Position numbers and translations under genes: made by a program
Notes under the pieces: model-generated
Seen by the model: the letters and a program-made list of their open reading frames with translations, nothing else
Told to the model about the DNA's origin: nothing
Database searches by the model: none
Shown: one piece after another, positions 43,388-51,245 of the stretch
Layout of the letters: each line of letters opens with the position of its first letter
Numbering within the stretch: the first letter of the stretch is position 1
From: Bauldia sp.
GTDB lineage: Bacteria; Pseudomonadota; Alphaproteobacteria; Rhizobiales; Kaistiaceae
Assembly (NCBI GenBank): GCA_020442065.1
Contig: JAGRKZ010000023.1
Location: 29,306 to 93,305, forward strand
DNA: 64,000 nucleotides
Direction: 5' to 3'

Positions 43388-43414
43388 GGGAGAGCCGGTT
43401 CATACGGCTCTCCC
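43388..43414 (+). terminator. Bidirectional intrinsic terminator
   Basis: Perfect 10-bp stem GGGAGAGCCG/CGGCTCTCCC with a seven-base loop, followed by TTCAGATTTCT on the plus strand. It separates the rightward GcrA-like pair from the leftward DUF3768 gene. Its GGGAGA/TCTCCC base is the same stem found twice in the hairpin array upstream. Confidence 0.75.
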
Positions 43415-43439
43415 TTCAGATTTCTATTCTGATTGGTCA

Positions 43440-43760
43440 TCAATACTCATCAGCGAGCATGATTGTGAGGACGCGCCGGGTAACCTGCGGATTGGAGGGA
43501 TCAGGACTGAGACACCGATAATCCGTGTCGTAGTAGTCGATCTTCCAGAAAACCCTCCCGACGCCCGGCAGGTTGAACGCTCCGAAGTCATGTTCACCAT
43601 ATGGGTCGTTGTCGGATGTGAACCCGTCGAATCCACGAACGTAGGTAATGACATCTTCGCGGTCCTCGGGGGACAGGGCACGAATGCCTTCCGTGAGGAC
43701 GACCCGTCCCGTGAGAAATGTCTCACGGAACAGGTCATTGAGTTCGGTAACCCGGCTCAT
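43440..43760 (-). CDS. DUF3768 domain protein
   Basis: A 106-residue protein that fits DUF3768 over its whole length: ELNDLFRETFLTGRVVLTEGI, then FDGFTSDNDPYGEHDFGAF, then FWKIDYYDTDYRCLSPDPSNP and the ending RRVLTIMLADEY. The family is common on alphaproteobacterial plasmids and integrative elements; no function is known. The conserved NDPYGEHDFG motif has acidic and His residues that could bind a metal. Its start overlaps the stop of the upstream 80-residue gene by four bases, so the pair is co-translated. Confidence 0.88.
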   Translation of the reverse strand: MSRVTELNDLFRETFLTGRVVLTEGIRALSPEDREDVITYVRGFDGFTSDNDPYGEHDFGAFNLPGVGRVFWKIDYYDTDYRCLSPDPSNPQVTRRVLTIMLADEY

Positions 43761-43999
43761 CGTTTCGAACCTTCGGAAGCCGTATTGACGGGCACGAGGA
43801 AGAGCACGCCATTGCGGTTCACCAGGTCGGTCGGGATGATGTCGAGGGCAATGATAGCGCCCTGCTTGTCATTCTTGCGGGACCATGCGGCTCCGATCTC
43901 CACCGGACGGGCCAGGATTTGCTGGCCGTTATCGTCTGTGCCCGTGATGCGGGAAAAGGTTACGCGGTAGAGAGGACGTTCTTTGTTCTTGGCAGTCAT
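43757..43999 (-). CDS. Small mobile-element protein of unknown function
   Basis: An 80-residue protein starting at the ATG after AAAGGAG. Pattern: RPLYRVTFSRITGTDDNG, PVEIGAAWSRKNDKQGAIIALDIIP, and LVNRNGVLFLVPV. The W-x-x-IGxAW..KDxxG..xxLxxxP layout occurs in short proteins encoded next to single-strand-binding or DUF736/DUF3768 genes on plasmids. It is likely a compact beta protein, and no enzymatic residues stand out. It is coupled to the DUF3768 gene. Confidence 0.75.
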   Translation of the reverse strand: MTAKNKERPLYRVTFSRITGTDDNGQQILARPVEIGAAWSRKNDKQGAIIALDIIPTDLVNRNGVLFLVPVNTASEGSKR

Positions 44000-44251
44000 G
44001 TGATTTCTCCTTTGTTGATCGGCAGGACCATCCAGCCGATGCGCGGGAGAAAGCCGGACCGGACAAGCGTGCGCGCATGACCAACACGGGAGCGAAGCGA
44101 ATGGAGCGGGCAGGCCATTGCGCGGCGAAGCGCACACGCGGCGCGTCCGGCATAAGCGTCATTCGAAATGGATGGATGGTCTGCGCTTGCACCCAAGGAG
44201 AGTTTCAGCTGCCGAAGAGTCGTTCGTGCGACTCCGTCGGTCGTCGTCAGC

Positions 44252-45256
44252 TCAGATCAGAATGTGCCACAGAATCCTGTCGGCATACTCTTGGACCCTA
44301 GGATCGAGAAGCCGAGGGCGCGACCAATTGACTAACTCCTTAGCGCCGGGAAGTCCAAGTTCTCCGCCGGGTGAGAACGGAACGAATCCCAGCCCGTGTC
44401 CGAGCCTACTTGAGCTCCTTTCCCAATCGCCGACGACAAGGTCTTCTGGAACGCCCCAATTGACGAACACGTTCTCAGGCCGCTGGAGAACGTAGGTGTC
44501 ATAGGAACTGAAGCCATCGTCGTGCGACTTCAGAAGGCAGTGAACGCTTCCGTCGGCCATCAGGTAGGCATACCCGCTTCTGAGCGCGGAGAACGTGATC
44601 TGACTGTTGCGGGGGCCTGAGAAGTCGACCTCGAAAGTGTGCATAAGCATGAAGCTGCGTTCGGGCACACTGCGAAGGTAGGTGTAGCGAAAATTCGGAT
44701 CAGCGAAGTATCCGGCGGATTCCCAATCGGAATCTGCGGCTATGAACTTAGACTTTCGCTCTTCCAGAAGCCCCTCAATCTCGCGTCGCTTCGCAATGAT
44801 CTCCTCGGATAGGCGGGCCACGGCATCCGTTCCATAAAAGAAGCGCGCGAATGCCGTTCCGGTTTGCATCTTTCTGATCGAGGCAGCAGTTTCAGAGAGG
44901 CGGACTTCGATGGGATCGCTTTGCATCATCTCGATTTCCAAGCGCTCCATGTATTCCAGGTTCCTCTCGGGTTCCTTCGGCCAGAGTTCTGACTGTCGGT
45001 CCTGATGCCACCGGCGAAGTGCGCTTTTTGTTCGATCCGCCTCTCGGTCCTGAACGTCCGGTGATCCACTACGGCTGGCAATAAGCATTGCGACCTTGCC
45101 GCGACCAATCTTCGCGCGCTTCAGAAACTCTTCAAACAGCGAATGCAGATAAGAGCGGCCTTCTCTGGTGCGGAAGAAGCCGTGAATCCCTGTTTGTGGG
45201 TCGCGCTCAAAGGGAAGGCTGATTGATCCTTCAAAATCTTCGGTCGGATTCCGTCC
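44252..45256 (-). CDS. Hypothetical protein with central coiled coil
   Basis: I do not recognise this roughly 334-residue protein. From a GTG at 45256 (GAGGGA about ten bases upstream) it reads an N-terminal globular part (GFFRTREGRSYLHSLFEEF), a charged helical region (RRWHQDRQSELWPKEPERN through SEEIIAKRREIEGLLEERK) and a beta-rich C-terminal part (FEVDFSGPRNSQITFSAL, then AYLMADGSVHCLL). No signal peptide or membrane helix. The frame remains open upstream to about 45397 with less protein-like residues. Low GC content by eye and position within the element mark it as cargo. Confidence 0.65.
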   Translation of the reverse strand, partial: GRNPTEDFEGSISLPFERDPQTGIHGFFRTREGRSYLHSLFEEFLKRAKIGRGKVAMLIASRSGSPDVQDREADRTKSALRRWHQDRQSELWPKEPERNLEYMERLEIEMMQSDPIEVRLSETAASIRKMQTGTAFARFFYGTDAVARLSEEIIAKRREIEGLLEERKSKFIAADSDWESAGYFADPNFRYTYLRSVPERSFMLMHTFEVDFSGPRNSQITFSALRSGYAYLMADGSVHCLLKSHDDGFSSYDTYVLQRPENVFVNWGVPEDLVVGDWERSSSRLGHGLGFVPFSPGGELGLPGAKELVNWSRPRLLDPRVQEYADRILWHILI

Positions 45257-45374
45257 CACTGAAATTTGATCCCTCGCGGTCGCGCCTGAGAAGCTGCGGA
45301 CGTGGCGCTGGAAGTCGCCCCTGCGACACAGTGGTCTCAACCGAAGATCGGCGACAAAACCATGGAGAAAATAG

Positions 45375-45503
45375 ATGGCAAACCAACCCGCTTTCAAGGC
45401 CGGTCAACAGGATGCGCGAAACAACGTCCCGCCCAGGACTCAGTTCGCAAACAAATTCGAACGCGATGATTACAACGCTGGTCATGCCAGCGGAAAGAAG
45501 TAG
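45375..45503 (+). CDS. Very small mobile-element protein (42 residues)
   Basis: GGAG seven bases before the ATG leads into a 42-residue frame with FKAGQQDARNN, PPRTQFANKFERDDYNAGHASG and a Lys-Lys end. The G-QQDA...R--YNAGY/H pattern recurs in tiny phage and plasmid proteins of unknown function. A strong hairpin follows the stop. Together these make it a likely real gene despite its size. Confidence 0.6.
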   Translation: MANQPAFKAGQQDARNNVPPRTQFANKFERDDYNAGHASGKK

Positions 45504-45509
45504 CACCCT

Positions 45510-45541
45510 GGGGCCGGTGTCACTCTCTGTGGTCCGGCCCC
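45510..45541 (+). terminator. Hairpin after the 42-residue gene
   Basis: Perfect 8-bp stem GGGGCCGG/CCGGCCCC closing a 16-base loop that itself can pair CAC with GTG. It begins six bases after the stop. No T-run follows, so termination efficiency is uncertain. Confidence 0.5.
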
Positions 45542-45574
45542 TCATCGCCCCGCATGGTCAAAGGATCAGGCACG

Positions 45575-45742
45575 ATGAAGAATTTCACGAACTCACTTCG
45601 TCTGCACCGCCAACCGACAAGCTCTCCTTGCACTACGCGGCAGTACCCGCAGTGTCGGTTGTGTCGCAGTTCGTTTGGACTGCGAGATGACTTCTATAAG
45701 TGTCGCCTCTGTAGATACTGGCACTTCAAGGTGAGATCGTAG
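45575..45742 (+). CDS. Possible small zinc-ribbon protein
   Basis: A 55-residue frame from an ATG, ending in QCRLCRSSFGLRDDFYKCRLC and YWHFKVRS. Two CRLC knuckles 13 residues apart could bind zinc. The N-terminal half is basic and unremarkable. No clear ribosome site, so it may be chance. Confidence 0.3.
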   Translation: MKNFTNSLRLHRQPTSSPCTTRQYPQCRLCRSSFGLRDDFYKCRLCRYWHFKVRS

Positions 45743-45812
45743 TCGCCTGGTATTATGAAATATAGATAGGACGTACCTCAGCAATAACCGTAACTACTAG
45801 GAATGTATTCCT

Positions 45813-45841
45813 TGAATGTTCTTTGTTTGTTCTATATGCTT
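45813..45841 (+). promoter_or_regulatory. Possible promoter of the recombinase operon
   Basis: The stretch 45745-45860 is the most AT-rich of the element. CTTGAA near 45813 and TATATG near 45834 lie about 15-16 bases apart, just ahead of the 110-residue gene and the recombinase. Spacing is short for a consensus promoter. Confidence 0.3.
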
Positions 45842-45881
45842 GTAGTCTTGTTTTTATTCGGCGCGAGAAAGGAGGCTGGAC

Positions 45882-46214
45882 ATGAACAAGCACGACACAA
45901 ACGGCCTCACTATGCGTGACCAAGAGGCAAACGGACGTACTACTCCGCCGCCCGAGCTTGTCGCAGAGGACTATCTCGGCGAGATGGACGGCATGGATAT
46001 GACCGAGCAGCAGAAGCGCGAGTTTCTGGAAACGCTCTGGTCGATCATGCGCACCTTCGCCGAATTGGGCTTCGAATATGATGTCTGTGGACAGCTTTTC
46101 GGCGAATTCAATGAGGCCGCAGAGCGGAACGATATTGATGTAGAATCAAGGCCTGCCATCGAAAGGGAGAACGCAACCGGCCAGGCCGAGGAAGAGAGAA
46201 CGCATGACCGATAA
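45882..46214 (+). CDS. Small acidic protein preceding the serine recombinase
   Basis: A 110-residue acidic protein with AAAGGAGG upstream of the ATG. Middle part: [36 protein letters not shown], a mostly helical stretch rich in Glu and Met. It overlaps the recombinase start by 11 bases. Small proteins like this commonly precede large serine recombinases in alphaproteobacterial elements. A directionality factor or regulator role is possible but unproven. Confidence 0.75.
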   Translation: MNKHDTNGLTMRDQEANGRTTPPPELVAEDYLGEMDGMDMTEQQKREFLETLWSIMRTFAELGFEYDVCGQLFGEFNEAAERNDIDVESRPAIERENATGQAEEERTHDR

Positions 46215-47811
46215 CCAGACCAAATTCGGCGTCGCCTATTGTCGCGTATCTGACACCAAGTCAGGCGCGCGAGGTGACGGTTTGCGTTCTCAGGAAACCC
46301 GCTGCCGCGAGTTCGCCGAACATGCGGGCATCACGATCCTGCGTGTCTTCTATGACGACATGACCGGCGGCAGCATCGACCGCCCCGGCATGAAAGAAAT
46401 GCTGACCTTCCTCGCCGAGCATCGCGGCGATGGCGTTGTCGTCATCATTGACGACATCAGCCGGTTTGCGCGCGACGTTCGCGGGCATTGGGACTTGCGC
46501 GACCTGCTACGCGAGGCAGGCGGCAAGCTGATGAGCCCTCGTATGGAGTTCAACGACGATGCGGACTCCCGCATGGTCGAGAACATGATGGCGACCTTCG
46601 CACAGCATCAGCGCGAGAAGAACGCCGAGCAGACGAAGAACCGGATGCGCGCCCGTGTGATGAACGGCTTCTGGGTGTTCCAGGCTCCCGTCGGTTACAA
46701 GTACCAGGGCGTTCGCGGTCAGGGCCGTGTGCTGATCAAGGACGAGCCTGTTGCCTCAATCGTTCGCGATGCCCTTGAAGGCTATGCGAATGGCCGCTTC
46801 GAAAATCAGGCTGAAGTCATGCGCTTCCTCCAGGACAACCCGCTCTTTCCAAAGGACGGATCGGGCATCGTGCGCAACCAGCGAGTGTCGATCCTTCTGC
46901 GCCAGTGCGTCTATGCCGGATATGTCGAGGCTCCGAAGTGGGGTGTCTCCCTGCGCGAAGGTCAGCATGAGCCACTGATCAGTTTCGAGACCTTTCAGCG
47001 CATTCAGGATCGCATCAACGGCGCGACCTATGCGCCTCGCCGCAAGAATCTGAATGAGGATTTTCCGCTGCGCGGTCACGTCGCGTGCGCCGACTGCGGA
47101 ACTCCGCTCACCGCCTGTTGGTCGCACGGATCGCACGGAAAGTATCCCTACTACCATTGCCCGAAGCGCGGCTGTGACAGCTACGGCAAGTCCATTCGCC
47201 GCGACAAGATCGAGGGCGAATTCGAGGAGCTGCTGAAATCGCTCCAGCCAAGCGAGAAGGCTTTCGCCGTTGCGCGCAAGATGTTGCGCAAATGGTGGGA
47301 CTACCTTCTTGCGCAGTCCGGCGCGCAGACGAAGGCGCTCTCGGAGCGGGCGGCAGAGATCGACCGCGATATCAAAAAGACGCTCGACCGCATCCTCAAC
47401 GCCAGCGTGCCGACTGTGATCTCAGCGTTCGAGCAGCGCATCGATCAGCTTGAAAAAGAGAAGCTGCTGATCAAGGAAAAGATGTCATCTGGGGGCCGCC
47501 CGAAGAGCAGCTTCGACGATACAGTTAGAACGGCGCTCGCGTTTCTGGCAAACCCATGGAATCTTTGGGCTTCTGAGCGATTAGAGGACCGCAGGACCGT
47601 GCTCAAACTGGCTTTTGCCGACCGTTTGAGCTACTCCCGTTCCGAGGGGTTTAGAACGGCAAATATGACCTTACCTTTCAAGGTCTTAGGTACTTTTTTG
47701 GGTGACGAAAACGAGATGGCGCACCCGACAGGATTCGAACCTGTGACCTCTGCCTTCGGAGGGCAGCACTCTATCCAGCTGAGCTACGGGTGCCTGTGCC
47801 TGAAAGCGTAG
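46204..47811 (+). CDS. Large serine recombinase (integrase of the element), 3' end reading through tRNA-Arg
   Basis: A 535-codon site-specific recombinase. The resolvase domain starts VAYCRVSD with the catalytic Ser near residue 16 and continues [10 protein letters not shown]. The recombinase domain spans about residues 150-270 ([16 protein letters not shown]), the zinc ribbon is [13 protein letters not shown] with YHCPKRGC, and a coiled coil follows. From 47717 the frame runs antisense through the tRNA, giving the well-known artefact residues [16 protein letters not shown]. Joining the right end to the left end at the repeats predicts that in the excised circle the protein would end EMAHRWR with a TGA, so the last 30 or so codons here are host DNA acquired on integration. 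Confidence 0.92.
   Translation: MTDNQTKFGVAYCRVSDTKSGARGDGLRSQETRCREFAEHAGITILRVFYDDMTGGSIDRPGMKEMLTFLAEHRGDGVVVIIDDISRFARDVRGHWDLRDLLREAGGKLMSPRMEFNDDADSRMVENMMATFAQHQREKNAEQTKNRMRARVMNGFWVFQAPVGYKYQGVRGQGRVLIKDEPVASIVRDALEGYANGRFENQAEVMRFLQDNPLFPKDGSGIVRNQRVSILLRQCVYAGYVEAPKWGVSLREGQHEPLISFETFQRIQDRINGATYAPRRKNLNEDFPLRGHVACADCGTPLTACWSHGSHGKYPYYHCPKRGCDSYGKSIRRDKIEGEFEELLKSLQPSEKAFAVARKMLRKWWDYLLAQSGAQTKALSERAAEIDRDIKKTLDRILNASVPTVISAFEQRIDQLEKEKLLIKEKMSSGGRPKSSFDDTVRTALAFLANPWNLWASERLEDRRTVLKLAFADRLSYSRSEGFRTANMTLPFKVLGTFLGDENEMAHPTGFEPVTSAFGGQHSIQLSYGCLCLKA
47717..47725. other. attR candidate: tRNA-Arg 3' end repeat
   Basis: TGGCGCACC, the reverse complement of the tRNA 3' end with CCA, matches 28578-28586 exactly. 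The recombinase gene reads directly into it, as expected for an integrase at the element end. Confidence 0.65.
47717..47793 (-). tRNA. tRNA-Arg (anticodon CCG)
   Basis: 77 nt including encoded CCA. The acceptor stem is GCACCCG/CGGGTGC with discriminator G. The D arm contains AGCTCAGCTGGATAGAG, the anticodon stem CTGCC/GGCAG closes the loop CTCCGAA, so the anticodon is CCG, and the T arm is CAGGTTCGAATCCTG. The 3' end is the integration target of the element at 28578-47725, and the gene remains complete after insertion. Confidence 0.95.
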
Positions 47812-47955
47812 ATAACCGATCGCTGTGGCAAGGACAATGCCGCCGTGGCCGTCGTCCCGAGGCGGCGCTTGTGGCCCCTTGGCACCGCGGCTTTGCCCCT
47901 CCATATCCCGGCGAGAGTCAGGGGCGCCTTCGCGCCAACCGGAAAGGGTATCGCC

Positions 47956-48507
47956 ATGAACGACGACGACCGCGCCGCCATTCTCGATCTCTTCCGGCGC
48001 CTCCATGAGGTCGAGGGTCGCTCCGGCCCGCGCGACCGCGCCGCCGAGGCGCTGATCAGCGAGGCCGTCGCGGCGCAGCCGGCCGCCCCCTACTACATGG
48101 CCCAGACCATCGTCGTGCAGAACGCTGCCCTCGCCGAGGCCGAGCGCCGGATCGCCGCGCTCGAGGCGGAAGCCGGGGATCGGACCGGCGGCGGGCTGTT
48201 CGGCGGCCTCTTCGGTTCGCCGTCGCAGCCGCGGGGCGGATCGGTGCCGCCGGTCGGGCGCCGTCGCGAGGAGGCGGCCTATGCGGGTCGCGGCGATGGC
48301 GGCGGTTTTCTCGCCGGGGCCGCGCAGACCGCGCTCGGCGTCGCCGGTGGCGTCTTTCTCGGCAACATGATCGCCGGGGCGATGTTCGGGGGCGACGATG
48401 CCGCGGCCGCCGAGCCGCCGCCCGAGGCCGACGCTGCCGACGAGGACGTCGACGCCGGAGGCGATGGCGGCGGGGATTTCGGCGACTTCGACATCGGCGA
48501 CTTCTAG
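47956..48507 (+). CDS. DUF2076 family protein
   Basis: A 183-residue protein starting at the ATG after GGAAAGGG. The N-terminus DDDRAAILDLFRRLHEVE, followed by PYYMAQTIVVQNAALAEAERRI and then a Gly-rich GGGLFGGLFG stretch, is the DUF2076 (periplasmic ligand-binding sensor-like) pattern. A hydrophobic Ala/Gly segment (FLAGAAQTALGVAGGVFLGNMIAGAMFGG in pieces) could insert in a membrane, and the C-terminus is very acidic (DEDVDAGGDGGGDFGDFD). Function is unknown. It is the first host gene to the right of the tRNA. Confidence 0.85.
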   Translation: MNDDDRAAILDLFRRLHEVEGRSGPRDRAAEALISEAVAAQPAAPYYMAQTIVVQNAALAEAERRIAALEAEAGDRTGGGLFGGLFGSPSQPRGGSVPPVGRRREEAAYAGRGDGGGFLAGAAQTALGVAGGVFLGNMIAGAMFGGDDAAAAEPPPEADAADEDVDAGGDGGGDFGDFDIGDF

Positions 48508-48769
48508 AGGCGGCTGGCGCCGGCGACGGGTCTGGCGGCCTCGCTCGCCAAGGCGATCGGATGCCGCTCCCACTCCGGTCTCTGCTCGCCACGCCGGCGG
48601 ACTGCGTTCGTGCGGATGAGGGCAATCGGGCGGCGGGTGCCCCGGCGCCGCACAGCTGCCGCATTCTCGGTCCTTTCGTCGCGAACCTGCGGTTTTCTCC
48701 GCAGCGGCGGCCCTCTCCTTGTGCTATTTCGCGAATCGGCGTCACATCCCCGCAAAACTGTCATCCCTG

Positions 48770-49258
48770 ATGCGCCCACCATCCGTTCGCGCCGCCACCT
48801 TGCCCGATCTCGACCGGCTGCTTGAGCTGGAAGTGTCCGCCTTCGGGTCGGACCGGCTCTCGCGCCGGAGTTTTGCCCGTCTCCTCGGCGCCGCTTCGGC
48901 CGCGTCCCGTGTCATTGCCGAGGGCCGCGCCGTGCTCGGCTATGCCCTTCTCCTCTTCCGGTCGGGCAGCCGGGTCGCCCGGCTCTATTCGCTCGCCGTC
49001 GACGCCGGCCACCGGGGCCGCGGCCTTGCGGCCGTGCTGCTGGCCGATGCCGAACGCCTCGCGCGCCGCCGCGGCTGCGACCGCGTCCGTCTTGAGGTGC
49101 GGGCCGACAATCCCGCCGCGATTCGCCTCTATGAGCGGAGCGGCTACGCCTTCCGCGGTCTCACCGAAGGCTACTATGCCGACGGTGCCGCAGCCCGCCG
49201 CTACGAGAAGCGTCTCGCTGCCCCGCACCGGGGCCACTCCCTCGCCACGAAAGACTGA
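48770..49258 (+). CDS. GNAT family N-acetyltransferase
   Basis: A 162-residue acetyltransferase. Motif A is LYSLAVDAGHRGRGLAAVLL with the R-G-x-G pyrophosphate loop near residue 82, and motif B is RLEVRADNPAAIRLYERSGY. The start is the ATG at 48770 (MRPPSV). The stop is two bases from the RLAN/RimK-type ATP-grasp gene, a pairing seen repeatedly for this class of ligase, so it probably acetylates the ligase's substrate or product. Confidence 0.88.
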   Translation: MRPPSVRAATLPDLDRLLELEVSAFGSDRLSRRSFARLLGAASAASRVIAEGRAVLGYALLLFRSGSRVARLYSLAVDAGHRGRGLAAVLLADAERLARRRGCDRVRLEVRADNPAAIRLYERSGYAFRGLTEGYYADGAAARRYEKRLAAPHRGHSLATKD

Positions 49259-49260
49259 CC

Positions 49261-50718
49261 ATGGCCGATTGGGTCATACTGGTGGACGCCGCCAAGGACT
49301 TTCCCAACGCGGACACGCCGCACAAGGTCATCACCACCAGGGATTATCTGGCCCGCACCAGCCTCTTCCGCGGCAGCCGGCCCAAGATCATCAACCTCGC
49401 CCGCTCGTTCAACTACCAGAGCCGCGGCTACTATTGCTCGCTGCTCGCCGAGGCCCGCGGCCACCGCGTCATCCCCTCGGTCGAGACCATGGTCGATCTC
49501 GGCACCCGCCAGCTCTACGCCCAGGCGCTGCCCGAGCTTGACGACGCGCTGGCCAAGGCCCTTGCCGCCGCACCCGACAAGGCCATGCCGGCGCGGCTGC
49601 TGGTCTTCTTCGGCGCCACCGAGGATCGGCGCTTCGATCGGTTCGGCCGCCTGCTCTTCGACTGGTTCCGCTGTCCGGTGCTGGAAGTGACGGTCGAGCC
49701 CGGCGAGCGGCCCCAGATCAAGCGCCTTGCCGCCGTTCCCGTCACCAAGCTCACGGCGGCCGAGCTCGCCGTCTTCCACAGCGCCCTGCACAATCATACC
49801 CGCCGCGAGTGGCGCTCGAAGAAGGATCGCGCGCCGCCGCGCTACTCGCTTGCCGTCCTCTACGATCCCAACGAGGCGATGCCGCCGTCCGACCTGCCGA
49901 CGCTCAAGCATTTCTCGCGCGTTGCCGAGAAGCAGGGCGTCGAGGTCGAGCCCATCACCCGCCGCGATCTCGCCCGGCTGGCCGAGTTCGATGCCCTGTT
50001 CATCCGCGAGACGACCTCGATCGACAATCACACCTATCGCTTCGCCCGCCGCGCCGTTCAGGAAGGGATGCCGGTCATCGACGACCCGGTCTCGATGATC
50101 CGGTGCACCAACAAGATCTACCTGCATGAGCTGATGGCCGGAAACGGCATCGCGGTGCCGCCGACCGTCATCCTCGCGAGCCCGCACGACCTGTCGCGCG
50201 CCGCCGACGAGCTCGGCTTCCCGATGGTGCTGAAGGTGCCGGATTCGTCCTTCAGCCGCGGCGTCAAGAAGGTCGACACCCTCGCCGAGCTGCAGGCCCT
50301 CTTCAAGGAGTGGTTCGAGGATACCGACCTCCTGCTCGCCCAGGCCTTCATGCCGACCGCGTTCGACTGGCGCGTCGGCGTGCTTGGCGGCAAGCCGCTG
50401 TTCGTCTGCCAGTACATGATGGCCAAGAAGCACTGGCAGATCCTCAAGCACCGCGCCGACGGCAAGTCGGATTTCGGTGGCCACAACACCGTGCCTCTCG
50501 CCGAGGCCCCGCCCGCGGTCGTCGATGTCGGGCTCCGCGCCGCCCAGCTCATCGGCAATGGCCTCTACGGCGTCGACATCAAGGAGACGGCGGACGGCAT
50601 CTTCCTGGTCGAGGTCAACGACAACCCCAATATCGATCGCGGCATCGAGGACGCGGCCGAGAAGGACCAGGTCTGGATCGAGCTCACCCGCTGGTTCGTC
50701 GATCGGCTTGAGTCGTGA
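49261..50718 (+). CDS. RimK-like ATP-grasp ligase with RLAN N-terminal domain
   Basis: A 485-residue protein. Residues 1-150 match the RLAN domain (WVILVDAAKDFPNADTPHKV, then KIINLARSFNYQSRGYYCSLLAEARGHRV). Residues 190-480 form a RimK-type ATP-grasp: FDALFIRETTSIDNHTYRF, then FPMVLKVPDSSFSRGVKKV with the ATP-binding loop, and IFLVEVNDNPNIDRGIED holding the metal-binding E-x-N. RimK relatives add glutamate-like residues to carboxyl or amino groups. The partner GNAT gene is two bases upstream. It is a separate system from the ATP-grasp protein at 11196, with different architecture. Confidence 0.9.
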   Translation: MADWVILVDAAKDFPNADTPHKVITTRDYLARTSLFRGSRPKIINLARSFNYQSRGYYCSLLAEARGHRVIPSVETMVDLGTRQLYAQALPELDDALAKALAAAPDKAMPARLLVFFGATEDRRFDRFGRLLFDWFRCPVLEVTVEPGERPQIKRLAAVPVTKLTAAELAVFHSALHNHTRREWRSKKDRAPPRYSLAVLYDPNEAMPPSDLPTLKHFSRVAEKQGVEVEPITRRDLARLAEFDALFIRETTSIDNHTYRFARRAVQEGMPVIDDPVSMIRCTNKIYLHELMAGNGIAVPPTVILASPHDLSRAADELGFPMVLKVPDSSFSRGVKKVDTLAELQALFKEWFEDTDLLLAQAFMPTAFDWRVGVLGGKPLFVCQYMMAKKHWQILKHRADGKSDFGGHNTVPLAEAPPAVVDVGLRAAQLIGNGLYGVDIKETADGIFLVEVNDNPNIDRGIEDAAEKDQVWIELTRWFVDRLES

Positions 50719-50806
50719 TGGCGGCACGCCCCGGACTTTGCCGCCTTTTTGCCGCATCGCCCGTGCTAGCTGCCGTGAGGGTGGTGGACACCATAGGGGG
50801 ACGGCC

Positions 50807-51121
50807 TTGCGAATCCTGATCGTCGTTGCGCTCGGCGCCTTGCTGTCGGGCTGCCTGAGCCTGGGTGGTGGCGGTGGCTCCCCGCGCGTGGAGCAGGGTG
50901 TCTGGGTCCGCTCCGACGGCCAGTCTGGACGCGACAACCCCTCGCTCGCCGCGATCTTCGAGTCCGACAAGGCGGCCTGTACCCCGGCCGGCACCAACGA
51001 GCCGGATCGCGGTTGCATGGCAAGCCGCGGCTATGTGCTGGTTCCGGCGAGCCAGGCCTCCGCCAAGGCGGCAGAGTTCCGCGCCGCGACCGCCGCCCGC
51101 AACAACGCCCCGGTGCAATAG
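50807..51121 (+). CDS. Small lipoprotein
   Basis: A 104-residue protein from a TTG start preceded by AGGGGG. The N-terminus LRILIVVALGALLSGCLSL is a signal peptide with lipobox LSGC, so Cys15 or so would be lipidated. The mature part has two further Cys (AACTPAGTNEPDRGCMASRGY) that could form a disulfide, and the GCMASRGY ending is typical of small outer-membrane-associated lipoproteins in this group. Function is unknown. Confidence 0.75.
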   Translation: MRILIVVALGALLSGCLSLGGGGGSPRVEQGVWVRSDGQSGRDNPSLAAIFESDKAACTPAGTNEPDRGCMASRGYVLVPASQASAKAAEFRAATAARNNAPVQ

Positions 51122-51245
51122 GCGTCGCCTTCGCGGGCGTGCGTCGATCCCGCAAGCCAAAATATCTCTTTAAATCAAGGGCTTGGCGGAATCGCTGCGG
51201 CCGTACGTCTAAGCATGGTCAATCCCAACCACGAGGATCACGACC

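Larger units (their letters stand above)
28578..47725. mobile_element. Integrative mobilizable element (about 19.1 kb) in tRNA-Arg
   Basis: Bounded by the 9-bp direct repeats at 28578 and 47717. It carries a large serine recombinase at the right end, a mobC-relaxase-membrane-coupling-protein cassette, a type I restriction system, a RloC-like ATPase, a DUF262-HNH gene, a GcrA-like mini-gene, DUF3768 and several small proteins. Base composition is visibly less GC-rich than both flanks. There are relaxase and coupling-protein genes but no VirB-type secretion genes, so it would depend on a helper conjugative element. Excision would give a circle of 19,139 bp if the repeats are the crossover sites. 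Confidence 0.8.

Noticed and set aside
44000..44251. Small genes or a second structured RNA in the 252-base gap after the 80-residue gene
   Set aside because: Only imperfect short palindromes and frames without ribosome sites are visible; I could not support a feature.
28578..47725. Prophage or self-transmissible ICE
   Set aside because: No capsid, tail, terminase or lysis genes, and no VirB/Trb secretion genes; only relaxase, accessory and coupling-like genes, so mobilizable element fits better.
47715..47793. Conserved-looking peptide [16 protein letters not shown] at the recombinase end
   Set aside because: It is the antisense translation of a tRNA gene, a well-known artefact, not a protein motif.
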